Below are positions 41,344 to 53,030 of a DNA stretch of 64,000 nt, piece by piece. The notes beneath the pieces were generated by a model. That model was not told the DNA's origin. It saw nothing but the letters and a program-made list of their open reading frames with translations, and ran no database searches. Position numbers and translations under genes: made by a program. Position 1 is the stretch's first letter; each line of letters starts with the position of its first letter. Source of the stretch: Heligmosomoides polygyrus polygyrus (taxonomy: Eukaryota > Nematoda > Chromadorea > Rhabditida > Heligmosomidae); NCBI GenBank assembly GCA_947396885.1, contig OX377204.1:49091139-49155138 (forward strand), read 5' to 3'.

Positions 41344-42762
41344 CAGAGCGTAAGCACGACACTCACGCACAAAACAAATGAGAAAAAGCAACAAGTTCTA
41401 CCAAAAAAAAAAAAACTCACAATACAACAATCAGACGTAGACAGAGGCACCTGAAATTCTGACGGCAGCAATGAACAGAATTTAGTCAACAGCAGATTTT
41501 AGTCAGCACCAATTTCTTGAAGACATGCATGGATAGGAACAGGAGATTTTCGTTTTCCGCAAACAGAGAGTTAGGCTCCCGAAGCCTTCTATATGTCAAA
41601 AATGAAGATCTGATCGTGGTTTTTGCAATAGGAACCTGCAGACGGAGCCTACTTCTTCTTGTTCTTACTACTTGACCACCGAGGAAATGTGAAATACTTA
41701 TGTGGAGTTTGCCCGTGAGAATCTTGAACAGCATTTTGAGATCAGCAAACTTCCTTCTACACACCAAAGATTTTAGTCCAAGTATTCTATTTCTTTCTCT
41801 GCCGTTTGTGATTTGCGAATAATCTACGTCAAAGCATCTCATTCTGGGTTTTCGGATGAAATTATTTTGAACGCTCTCCAACATATCAATGTCTTTTTTC
41901 TTGACCGGATTGAAAACCGTTGTACCAAACTCTACTACAGGTCGTACGTAGGTTTTGTAAGCAAGTAAAAGCGTTTCAGGATTTTTGCTTTTTAAAACCT
42001 TGAAGAGATTATATGTACGACAGTTGGCCATTTTGACCACGGCCTTATAATGCATGTCAAAATTGAGCTTCTTAGTTATTAAGAAACCTAAATCTCGGAC
42101 ATCGTCAACCACCTTTAGATCAGCATTTCTTAACTTATAAACAGGTATCGTTGCCTTATTAATCGCTCCTAAAGGTAAGAATGAGGATTTCTCCGGTGCA
42201 AGTGGGAGATCCCATTTGTTAGCCCAACTGCATATGTAGTCAAGAGCTGCTTGAACGGAGTATGTGTCCTGCTCTTCCTTTATTGTTTTGTATATATTAA
42301 CATCATCAGCGTACATTTTACACGTCACTCCCATCCCCAAGATTGATTCTGAAACCTCATAAGTGTACAGCAGAAAAAGTAGGGGTGAGAGCACTCCGCC
42401 TTGTGGAACGCCAGTGTAAGCGTTGAACACAGAGGAGAGTGCTCCCTCAACCCTCACCTGGTATGTCCTTCCTGTAAGGAAATTGTGCGTCTACTCCGTT
42501 ATCCTTGGATGAATTCCGACAGTGTTAATTTTAAGCAATAGTTTGTCTACAGGCACCTTATCGAACGCCTTTGAAAAGTCCAGATATACCACGTCTACCC
42601 TATTTTTAGTTTCCATAGCTTCAGTCCAGTCATTGAGGGACGTCAGCATGGATGTTTCTACAGACGTTCCTTGCAAAAAGCCAAACTGATTATCAGAGAT
42701 TATCTTGTGCTTTTCTTAGTGCGTAACGATATGTTTTCAAAGGTCCTAGCAAACAGAAGTAA
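41344..42762 (-). mobile_element. CR1-clade LINE, 5'-truncated, interrupted by E3
   Basis: The element has its 3' tail at 41.3 kb. Its coding sequence runs, on the minus strand, right up to the TA where foldback element E3 begins (42,763). Upstream of QFGFLQGTS the frame carries LFARTFENIS, which is still CR1-like, so E3 inserted into CR1. The CR1 5' part would be on the far side of E3, but that side has been replaced at the duplication junction (44,961/44,962). Confidence 0.8.
41486..42720 (-). pseudogene. CR1 reverse transcriptase, one stop and one frameshift
   Basis: The frame reads DNQFGFLQGTS and VVYLDFSKAFDKVP (42,676-42,491), hits a TAG at 42,493-42,491, and continues in the same frame. 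Then come TGVPQGGVLSPLLFLLYTYE, the catalytic CKMYADDVNIYKT, and VRDLGFLITKKLNFDMHYK. The frame ends at 41,486. A frameshift occurs near 42,705 (ENISLRT against EKHKIISDN). The endonuclease half is absent. The C-terminal part is 323 codons without interruption, better preserved than the CR1 at 9.7-10.5 kb. Confidence 0.9.
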
Positions 42763-44961
42763 TACAATACCGCCCGCGTCGCGCGGTCAAAAAGACGGTT
42801 TGCGACGGAAAAATCCGTCGTAAACCGTCGCATCCTCATACCTCCTTTAATTTTAAGTTGTTTGAGAAACTGTTGATATCGTTCGATTCGTCTTCTCGAG
42901 ATCTATACAAACATCTATAAAACTTTAACAGACCTCCCCTTTTTCGCCGTGGGTGGCCTAAAAAATAACTGCATCAGGCTTTTACGATTGGAGCACCTTA
43001 TTTTCCAGGAGGTGCACGTGACGTGCAGTGTTTTCGGAGTATTTCAAGCATGGCGTACGTTGCCAGCTCTGCACTGTTATGCCTGGAATGCTCCGAGAGT
43101 GCGCCGTGCACAACGTATATAGGATCGGCCCTATCAATCGAGCGGGAGAAAGCATGTTCACTCCGCTTCTATCTTCCCTTACTGGAAAATGTAAAGCCTT
43201 CAAAACTATTTCGAACCGTTTGGAGAATTCTATATGAAGTTTCGGGCTCTCCTACTCGGTATTTGCTCCAATCTCGAGACTTTGGAGTGCACCGTAGACA
43301 ATGCATATAGAATCGAACCTATCAACCGAATTGGCGCGACAACATGTAGAGTGAGCGTGTGGACAACTTTATCAGAAATTTCCAGCCGCCCTACTCGAAA
43401 ATTGCTCCAATCTGTCCCGGCGGGACTTATGTGTGCGCCGTGTGCAATGCGTATAGAGATGAACCTATCAATCGAGTTGGTTCGACAACTGGTAGAGTGA
43501 GCGTTTGGGGACTTCTATCATAAATTTCCGGACGTCCTACTAAGGAATTGCTCTAGGGCTGTCCAGCTAGCCTTTGGAGTGTGCCGTGAACAATGCATAT
43601 AGAATCGAACGTTTCAATCGAGGAGGATGACCGCTTGCAAATTGCGCGCGCGAGCATGTTCGGAGCGCAATAACTCTTTCAAGTTCAAATCGTTTCGACT
43701 GCAACTCGAGCGTTTTGTAGGCAGTAAAACGGACTAATAGTACACTAAAGTAGAACGGTGTAGGTTAGGAAGAGACAATGTTGCAGGGGTGGGAAAATGC
43801 AAGTGAGGCTTGTGTGACGCATTTCTTTCCGCGTTCCGTGGACCACTGCGGGAAAACCCGGAGAGCTTAAGATGCGTACGCAAACAGAGCGCTTAAGGTA
43901 CCTCACGATGACGTGCTCAGAACTTCTCAGCTTCCTAAACTGCCTTAGCCTCAGCTTGCGCTCTTACTCGCCCAGATTTGAGTGCTCGGCACTCGCAATG
44001 GTACCGCCCTGTTCAGCATGAAAAGCGCTATGGAATGGTACCAATTTCGACCGATTTTGGAAACATCGATTTTTTGGCAGATTCGCATCGAGGACGAGGC
44101 CGCTTGAGGCCCAGCAGGTGGACGTTGACGTCATTGAAAATCGATATCTTCGAATTGGGCCACGCTTGATACCACTCGGTAGAGCTTTTCATGCTGAATT
44201 GAATGGTGTTATTGGGTGTAGGGAAAACTGCAATGTGGGCGAGTAAGAGCGAGGGGAACATGGATCGTTGTCCTAAATTGCAGGCGCGCGCGTGTTCTGA
44301 GCTCGATAACTCTGTCATGTGTGAACCTTTCCTGTTGCAGCTTTTGGGATTTATAGGCAGCAAAATGCTCTAGTAGCGCGCTAAAATACAGCGATGCAGC
44401 TTATGACTGGACAAAGTTACAGCAGTGCGAAAACGCAGGTTAGCCTTGTGTGACACGATTTTTTCCAGTTTCAGTCGACCCCTGCTGGAACAGGCAGAGA
44501 GCTGACGGCCTACAAATGAGCGAACGAGTAGAACGCTTAAGGTTCTTTACGATAACGTGCTCACAACTCTCTAGCTGATTAAACTGCCTTAGCACCAGCT
44601 GCCATTTTAGGGCGGCGGAGTTTTACGGTTTGAAGTTTCCTGCGCCATTATTCGCCCAGATTTGAGTTTTTGGCACTCCCAATAACACCATTAGCTTCTC
44701 CACGAAATGCTCTATCAAAAGATTTCAATCTCGGTCAATTTCAGGAAAATCTATTTTTTGGCAATTTCCCATCGAGGACGGGGCGCAGCTGTTTCGAACC
44801 GTTCGAAGAATTTTATAAGAAATTTTGGGCTTTCCTGCTCAGCATTTGCTCCAATCTGTCCCTGCGAGACTTTGGAGTGCGCCGTGGACAATGCTTATGG
44901 AATCGAACCTATCAATCGAGTGGGCGAACGCATCTCCACCTCAAGACTATTTCGACTGATT
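42763..44961. mobile_element. Foldback element E3, truncated at the duplication junction
   Basis: It starts at TA followed by CAATACCGCCCGCGTCGCGC (42,765 onward), like E1 and E2. Internal text such as ATTTTCGCCGTGGGTGG-like words, CTCCAATCTGTCCCNGCG and GCGCCGTGNACAATGC recurs several times at about 43.2, 43.4 and 44.8 kb, as in the other E elements. There is no right terminus, because the sequence switches to RTE at 44,962. No coding capacity is seen. Confidence 0.7.
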
Positions 44962-47108
44962 TCCACTGATCTGCTCGCTGAAGATCACACCTTCGAGGTG
45001 TAAACATGTCGAGCGATGTGGGTCGGCTAGAATCAAATGGTGGCGACTGAAAGAGAAGGAAGCGGCAGTGATTTCTCGCATTCGGTTGTCGACAGTGACA
45101 ACAGTCGACGAAACCTGGAAGGACGCTACCGATGCGATAACTCGGGCTGCACGCCTTGAACTCGGCACAACGAAGCCTGGACGACGCTGGATCGACAAGC
45201 AGGCATGGCTGTGGACTGATGATGTCAGAGAGAAAGTCCGAGAAAAGAAACGGCTCTATCACGTGTTTATCGGTGATAAAACAGTCCATAATTGGCGGAA
45301 TTATCGAAAAGCAAAGAAAGCGGCAAAGAAGGCAGTGGCCGCTGCTAAAGCCGCATACTACGCTGAGGTCAGCAAAAAATTGGAAACGCGCGATGGTGAG
45401 CGTTATATTTACCGACTCGCCAAAGCTCGCTGTCGCCAAGCAGAAGACATTGAGAAGTTCTTTGGCATTAACGACGAGAGCGGTCATCTTCTGATGGATC
45501 GTAAGAGGGCTGTGAAGCGATGGCACGACTACTTCGAGGAAATCTCGAATGTAGAATTTGAACATCCTGCTGTTCCTTTTGCATCACCTGTATACGGTCC
45601 CGTTCAGAAGATCACAGTGAGCGAAACTGAAGCAGCCCTGAGGAAGATGAAGTCAGGCAAAGTCACTGGTCCCGATGACCTGCCAGCCAACCTGTGGAAG
45701 TCGAAGGGCTGGTGCCCTGCTGACTGGCTGACTGCGTTTTTCAATCAGGTTGTTGCTGAGAAGAAAGTGCCTGAGGGTTGGCAGCAAAGCACGACCATCC
45801 CGATTTGGAAGAAGAAGGGCAGTCCTGCAGACTGCGCCAGTTACCGTCCAATTCGTCTTCTTTCGCACACCATGAAAATCTTTGAGCGAATTGTCGACGG
45901 ACGTATCCGGGATGTCGTACAGCTTTCCACGAATCAGTGTGGTTTCGTATCTGGCTGTGGCACCGTTGATGCCATTCACGCAGTTCGTCTTCTGCTAGAG
46001 AAGCACCGCGAGAAACAGAAACCGGTGCATTTTGCCTTCCTGGACTTGGAGAAGGCCTTCGACCGCGTTCCGTGAGATGTTATATGGTACGCGTTGCGAC
46101 AACATGGTACCCCTGAAGAGCTTATTGAGTGGGTGCGCATTCTATACTCTTGCCCAAGGAGTCGAGTGCGAGCACCAGCGGGCACCTCGATGGAGTTTCC
46201 CATCTCTGTGGGGGTGCATCAGGGATCTGCGCTATCCCCACTGCTCTTCGTGGTCGTGATGGATGCAATCTCACGAGATCTCCAAATGGCCGCACCTTGG
46301 ACGCTGCTGTATGCTGACGACGTCATGCTTCCATGTGAAGACAAAACCGAACTCGAGCGACAGGCACAGGCGTGGTGCAATCGTTTGGCATTGTTCGGTC
46401 TCAAGCTAAACGTCAAAAAGACGGAATACTTGATGACGGATGTGAATGAGCACGGATCTATTAAGATCGATGGTACTGAGCTCTCACGAGTGACATCTTT
46501 CAAGTATCTTGGGTCAACAGTCAGGCCCGATGGCAGCTTAAAGATGAAGGTGAATGCGCGTGTGAGTGCAGCCTGGTCCAAATGGCGCTCGCTGACTGGG
46601 GTGCTTTGCGACAGGACAATACCTGAGCACCTCAAATCGAAGGTTTATAGAACAGTAGTCCGCCCAGTAGCGACGTACGATGCTGAGTGCTGGCCCGTGA
46701 CGAAGGAAGTTGAAAGCTGCCTCAGTGTAATGGAGACGAAGATGCTACGGTGGACGGCTGGAGTTACGCGTTTGGACCGCGTTCGTAACGACACCATACG
46801 ACAGAGGTTCGGTGTCGCCCCGATATCCGAGAAGCTGCGCGAAGCTCGTCTTCGATGGTACGGCCACGTCCTTCGCGCTAACGACGACACCGTGTGTAAG
46901 ATTGGCCTGAATCTTGTGGTCCCTGGAAAGCGGCCCAGAGGACGCCCGAAGCAACGTTGGCTAGAGCCGTTGCGCTTGGACTTAGAGATGGCTGGTGTGC
47001 ACCCTGATCAAGCATTTGATCGGGAGAATTGGCGTCACCACACCAGAAGAGCGGACCCCGCCACCAAGCGGGACAGACGCTAATGAAAATGATGATGATG
47101 ATGATGAT
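44962..47108 (+). pseudogene. 5'-truncated RTE copy carried by the right arm
   Basis: It contains the linker and reverse transcriptase of the 36.5-39.7 kb element without the endonuclease and ribozyme. Frames are 45,068-46,075 and 46,094-47,083, separated by the same TGA (46,073-46,075). Two residues differ from the left copy: Ala for Thr in KKAAKKAV and Pro for Ala in VMLPCED. The 5' truncation is the duplication junction, not a retrotransposition truncation, because no TSD precedes it. Confidence 0.95.
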
Positions 47109-49250
47109 GAAACGAGTGAGGGGGAACCTGGCTTTGGAAGGCATGTCAACGATATCTGGAAACGCTAGCTGTTGAGCATGAGAACGTTTGCGGAGAAGCA
47201 ACCTAAGGAGAAGAAGTACTGCGCAGCACAAACCAACGACATTAATGACCGGTCCGGAGAGAATGTCTATGACGAAGTACCGAAGTGGTGAACTGCCGAC
47301 AAAGTACGCAGCAGGTCCTAGATGCTAGTGAATTTCAAGCTTTACAGTTCAAGTTTTCTGCAAAGTCGCGCGAAGCGCGCCTAAAGGCGGAGCACTTGTA
47401 TAATAATTAAATAAGTCGTCCTGCAAATTCGGGATCTTTCTACATGAATGTGACCACAGAGGAATACTACTGGCGGGGACGGATGACTCATCGCGATTAC
47501 GGCCGTTTCACAATCGCAGCAGTTGCGCCAGTCCTCCATTTCGGATTAGTCAGCGCGAGCGTGCCTAGCCAACCCCAAATTCTTTCAGTCGTAGTTCCAA
47601 AAGGCTTGCTAGGCTATTTGCGACGCAAGGAGGTTGTAAGGTTTGTGCGGAAGAAGGCTTTCGAGAGGCTAAAACGTTGATCTTCTATTACATCGACTTG
47701 ATTTCCTCATTAAATGCCCATCTGTATCTTTATTTGGTCAATTTCTTGCCACGGATGCTCCTTGGATTTCATACTCACTACGGGAAATATTCATGTCTCC
47801 ATTTCGCCATTGTTTTAAGTCTGAAGCGTTCAATAACGAACCGCTATCATTGTTGCTCCTCGATCATTGCTGAATTAGACGTATCATTAGAGAGAACCTA
47901 CGTTCCGATATGAAGTGATAATGAATCGGATATCTCAAAACATGAATTGTTTATGAGCAAACATGTTTATGATTACCTCCAGCTTTGGTGTTGCAGCACT
48001 CCATTCGTCAATTCGAACCCCAAAAATGTTCCGTTTGGATTCTTATTTGATAGCATTCTTATTTGATACATACGTGTTTGATATACTGTTGCTTCTAGTT
48101 CTGTTACACGCAGGAGACATCAAACCATTGACCTAATGTGTACCGACTGTCGTGCGCACCCGACTCCAGGTTTCTGGCTCGGATTTCCCGTCACGCCTAA
48201 GCGAGACTTCCATCCCCTTTTTGTGTTGTACGTGTTCAGTATATTCTCCTGGTTTCCGGTTTCTTCAAACAGGACTATTTCTCCAATAAATAAATAAATA
48301 AAATCCATCCATCGTTGGCGAATTGGTACCGCACTTGTCTGCAAAGTGTAAAACACTGACTTCTCCATCGGGTGGCCACAGCAAGTCATTGTATAAGCCA
48401 AATACGCATTCAGGTCGCCTCCACGACTTCCCATAGAAGTAGAATGCGTGCTGCATCCCAGAACGTGATTAACGCCGCCCTTTATCCTTTATTATCCTTT
48501 ATACTAACTCATCCTTCATCCTAGGTTGAATGACTGTTACAATGTCTTGTTGCGGTCGAAACTCTAGAGCCTGCCATGCGGGAGTCGAACCCGCACCCCT
48601 GTTGACCAGGCGGGAATGCTCTACAATACCGCTCACGCCGCACGGTCAAAAGTGGGAGAAAAAACGCAAAAATAGCGTCGCAAAGCGTCGCATGCTCATA
48701 ACTCAGTTTTAGGTTTTTTGAAAAATCGTTGGCACCATTCAATTCGTCTCTTCGAGGTCTACACAATCATGTATAAACCTTTACAGGAGCACCCATATCT
48801 TCGCCGTGGGTGGTCCAAAATTGACTGGAGCGGGCTTTTGCGATTAGAGCAGCTTATTTCCCAAGACATGCGTGCTTTCGGAGTATCTCAAGCATGGCGT
48901 ATGTTGCCAGCGCTCTAACATGCCAGGAATGCCCCGAGAGTGCGCCGTGCACAATGCACACAGAATCGAGCCTATCAATCGAGTGCTCGAGCGCATCTCC
49001 ACCTCAAGACTATTTCGAACCGTTTGTAGAAGGTTCTCAGAAATTTTCAGTCCCCACACTCAGAATTAGCTCCAATCTGTCCCAGCGAAACTTTGGTGTG
49101 CGCCGTGTACAATGCGTACAGAAAAGAACCTATCAAAGGAGTGGATTCGACATCTGGTAGACTGAGCGTTTGGGGAGTTTTGTCAGAAATTTGCAGCCGC
49201 CCTAGTCAGGAGTTGCTCTAAGGCTGTCCAGCGAGCCTTTGGAGTGCGCC
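44962..49250 (-). repeat. Right arm of the 4.29-kb inverted duplication
   Basis: This is the reverse complement of 34,405-38,693 with two noticed substitutions and no indels. It begins abruptly inside the RTE (TCCACTGATCTGCTCGCTG at 44,962). It carries the RTE 3' part, its ATG tail, the single flank GAAACGAGTGAGGG at 47,109-47,122, the unique sequence, the SINE relic, the tRNA-like 3' half and the start of an E element. Beyond about 49,250 the similarity to the left side falls to ordinary family divergence. Confidence 0.95.
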
Positions 49251-49800
49251 GTGAACAATGCATACAGATTCGAACCTTTCAATCGAGGGGGGCGACCGCT
49301 CGCAAACTGCACGCGCAGGCGTGTCCGGAGCGCAACAGCTCTGTCTAGTTAGAACCTTTCAGGTTGCAGCTCGTAGGTTTTGTAGGCAATCGAAAGTTCT
49401 GTTAATACTCCAAATTAGAATGGTTTAGTTTAGGTGGGGGCAATGTTATAGGGGTGCGAAAATGCAGGTGAGGCTTGTGTGAAGCATTTTTTCCGACTTC
49501 CGTGGACCACTGCGAGAAGGCGCGGCGAGCTAACGGCCTTAAAATACGTACGCGAACAGAGCGCTTAAGGTACTTTACGATGACGTGCTCACAGCTCCTT
49601 AGCTGCCTAAACTGACTTAGCCTCAGCCGCCGTTTTAGAGTGGCGAAAGCTAGCGGTTAGAGTTTTTGCGCTCCTACACGCCCAGATTTGAATCTTCGAC
49701 ACTCCTAATAACACCTTTCTGTGTTGCTTGAAAAGCGCTATCGAATGCTATCAATTTCGACCGATTTTGGCAACATCGATTTTTTGACAATATCCCATCG

Positions 49801-49865
49801 ACCCCTTCATGTGCCACCTCATCGCGGCGAAGGGGTGAACATCACTTAGTGATGGCTAACGGCAC
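49801..49865 (+). ncRNA. HDV-like self-cleaving ribozyme candidate, strong match
   Basis: The double pseudoknot order is met. P1 is ACCCCTTC (49,801-49,808) with GAAGGGGT (49,829-49,836). J1/2 is AT. P2 is GTGCC (49,811-49,815) with GGCAC (49,861-49,865). P3 is CC/GG enclosing L3 TCATCGC (49,819-49,825). P4 is ATCAC-TTA-GTGAT (49,841-49,853). J4/2 is GGCTAAC (49,854-49,860), where C49,856 would be the catalytic cytosine. The first P1 base is the first base after the TSD, as expected if cleavage defines the RNA 5' end. Confidence 0.75.
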
Positions 49866-50139
49866 AAACGGTCACCCAGTACGTGACGCTTTGTCGTGTA
49901 TGGGCGGCTCTCCGGTATCCCTGGCCAGGAACATGTGAGTAACCAGACCACCGCCATGGCTCAAACAACTGAACCCGCGCCCCAGTCCTCCGCGCGCCGG
50001 AGGTGGACTTCTACGACGTCGGTTGCATCCACCTCCGGCGAGGGGCCATCTAATCTCGGAGTTAAACCATCATTGGACGTCATTGGAATCGGACTACCGG
50101 AAACTCTCTCCCACCACGACACGGAAACTGCCTATTCGT

Positions 50140-53030
50140 CTGCACTTATAACTGTCGTTCGATCCCATCTGTACAGGATCTTCGGACACTGCTTTACAGA
50201 AGCCGCAACATCAAATACGACGTATCGCCCTGCAGGAAACGAAGGGCAGAACGGAAACCATAAGAAGGACCGACCACAATGAGCTTCTCATTATCGGAGC
50301 AATGGTGGACAGAAAGAATATTGGCGGAGTTGGATTTCTCGTCAATTCGACAGTGCACTGACAGACACCTAGTAGACTCTTACAAGATCATCAGTCCGCG
50401 AGTAGCTGTTCTTCGTCTGGAAACCAAAGATCAAGGAACAATCTCCATCATAAATGGATATGCTCCAACATCTGCGGCCACAGATGAAGAAAAGGAGGAA
50501 TTCTACAAGCTGTTCGAAAGGACTGTCAACGACGAGAAGAGCTACTACAAAGTTGTCATTGGCGACTTTAACGCTATCGTCGGTACGAATGATCACGACG
50601 AATGGAGGCTTGGACCACATGGAACTTCCTCAAGGAATGAAAACGGAGAGCGCCTGATAGACTTTCTATCCGCGTGCCGTCTCTTCCACGGAAATTCTAT
50701 CTTTAAGAAGCCTTCAAACCGGCGATGGACCTGGGAAAGCCCAAATGGAGAAACACTTTCGGAGATCGACCATGTTCTTACAAACAGACGCTGGATTCTG
50801 CTCGACGTCTTCCGTGATTCCTCGTTGTTAATTCTGATATAAATAAAAACTGATATTTAACGAAGGTTACACAGCGCCTGAAAAAAAATTGTGGGAAGGG
50901 TTAATGAGGCAAGATTCTTTCCTATATTATTCGATAGAGCTTGAAATTCTGATATAGGAGATGGTAGGGTTCAGATCAGTCCCATATTCTGACTGCCAAT
51001 GCAAGCCGTCTGAGCCTCCTATCCCTCTATCGATCGTAATCACACCAAATCTGTACGACCTACAGGCTCCCGTGGTTGGCTGGGTCAGCATCGCCTCTGC
51101 GGCGAGGGCTGTCTGGCTGAGTGCGAAGCGGCGGGTGTCGCGGCGCGAGTCGACGCTAATTGGCTCCGCAGGCACTGTCCCGCGCCTTTGCCGACGCAGC
51201 TTTCAGGCAGAACGTCCCTCACCCATCTCGAAGGTCTGTTGAATTGCAGTGAAGGAGTCCATTCAAGCCTACAGAAGATTGAAGCTGTTAGAAGCCGCCG
51301 GGAAAGGTTCAAACATGAAGCGCTACAAACGAGATCTCTGCGATCAGAAGGCAATAATGTCAGCCCTTGTGGATAAGGATGGAACATCGCAAACGTCTCG
51401 AAGAGCGATTGAGGCCGTCGTTCAAGAATTCTACACAGATCTGTTTCCTTCTTTCAGCACTGTCCCAAAATGTTTGATGCCACCAGCTGAGGAAGTACCT
51501 CCCATTCTGGAATCAGAAGTTGCTCATGCCATCAGAAGGATGAAGCCGGGCACTGCTCCCGGACCGGGCGGAATTTCTGCTGATCTCCTTCGTGCGGGTG
51601 GTAGTGCCTCTGCTCACTTCTTGCCAAGCACTTCAACCACTACCTTCGACTTGGTAGGATTCCGGACTCATGGAAGGAGTCGAAAACAGTTCTAATCTAC
51701 AAAAAAGGTCAGCAGGAGGATATCAACAACTACCGACCCATCAGACTTCTCTCGGTTGTGTACAAGATCTTCACCAAGATACTGCTTAACCGCAGGGAGC
51801 GTTGCTTGGATGAATATCAGCCAGTGGAGCAAGCAGGGTTTCGCAAGGATTTCTCCTGCATGGATCATATTCAGACTGTCTCACAGCTCATCGAGAGGAG
51901 CCGCGAATACCACCTCCCACTTGTCCTTGTCTTCGTGGATTACCGGAAAGCGTTCGACTCTGTGGAAATCAACGCCGTTCTGAACGCGGTTGTGCATGCT
52001 GATATACCATCGCCCTACATCCGACTTCTCGACGAATGCTTCTCAATCACATCGACTACCATCCAGCTGTTCGATCGAAAGCTTGAAATTCCTATCGGGA
52101 AAGGAGGACGGCAGGGAGACACGATTTCTCCCAAGCTATTCACAGCGGCACTCCAGGATGCCATGAAAGACTTGAACTGGGGCGATAAAGGCTACCTTGT
52201 CGACGGTAAACGGATCAGCAACCTTCGCTTCGCCGACGATATTGTTCTCATCTCTACCAGCACGGCAGAAGTCGAGGAAATGCTGAACGAGCTCAATGTG
52301 GCAGGTATGAAGATCGGATTGGACATGAATTTGTCCAAAACACAATTTATGGTCAACCAGTGGTCTGACACGGGACTCGTAAGGTTAATTGGAGTCGCTC
52401 TACAACAGGTCGACACCTACGTCTATCTGGGAAGAGAGCTGAACATGGATAACGACTCGCTCCTGAAATCGCCTGCAGGAGACGCGCAGCATGGGCAGCC
52501 TTCAGTTCGATTCGCGAAGTCACCGATCAGGTCAAGGATCCTCAGGGCCTCGATATTCAACGCCTCTTTACTGCTTGCGATGTGTTACGCGACGGAAACC
52601 TGGCCTGACAACAAGATAATCGCCAGAGCGATGCAAACTACGCATCGTGCACTGGAGAGATGTCTTCTGAGGACAAGCCTTCGTCAGCAATGGAAGAAGG
52701 CCTACGAAGCTCGGAGCTACGGGAGAAGTCGCAATTAGCAGACCCGCTGCAGTACATCAAGAAGTCCAAATATCGCTGGGCCGGACACCTGCTTCGACGA
52801 AAGGAAGATAGATCGGGTCTCCGTGTCACAGAATGGCTCCCGAGAGACCATAAGAAACCACTGGGACGACCTCCAACGCGATGGGCAGACTCATTCTCAA
52901 GATCTTTCAGAGAGCGGAGTCTGCCTCACTGGATGCAAGCAGCCAGAGATCGAGCGGTCTGGAAGAGTTGTGGTTCCCGCAGAGAAGACCTCCAGCCGAC
53001 AAAAGGACCATCAAAGTATCAAAGTAAGTA
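50140..53030 (+). pseudogene. RTE endonuclease-reverse transcriptase ORF, broken
   Basis: Endonuclease motifs are CTYNCRS (about 50,150), ALQETKGRTETI (about 50,230), VIGDFNAIVG (50,557 onward) and SEIDHVLTN (50,760 onward). A frameshift near 50,355 splits the domain. From 50,822 to about 51,217 the ORF is replaced by FB1 sequence, and roughly the matching length of linker is missing. It resumes near 51,249. Reverse transcriptase motifs are NYRPIRLLSVVYKIF (51,730 onward), FVDYRKAFDSVE, GRQGDTISPKLF (52,112 onward) and the catalytic LRFADDIVLIS (52,225 onward). A frame change near 52,690 precedes the C-terminal YRWAGHLLRR segment. Confidence 0.9.
50822..51217. repeat. FB1 fragment inside the RTE
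   Basis: It matches 1,795-2,200 in the same orientation: AATTCTGATATAAATAAAAA at its start, then GCAAGCCGTCTGAGCCTCCT, CTGCGGCGAGGGCTGTCTGG and GGCAGAACGTCCC at its end. It is a single arm plus the outer segment, not a full foldback. Confidence 0.85.

Noticed and set aside
44962..47108. Right RTE copy as an independent retrotransposition event
   Set aside because: Its 5' end coincides with the duplication border, there is no TSD before it, and its 3' flank is the same as that of the left copy.
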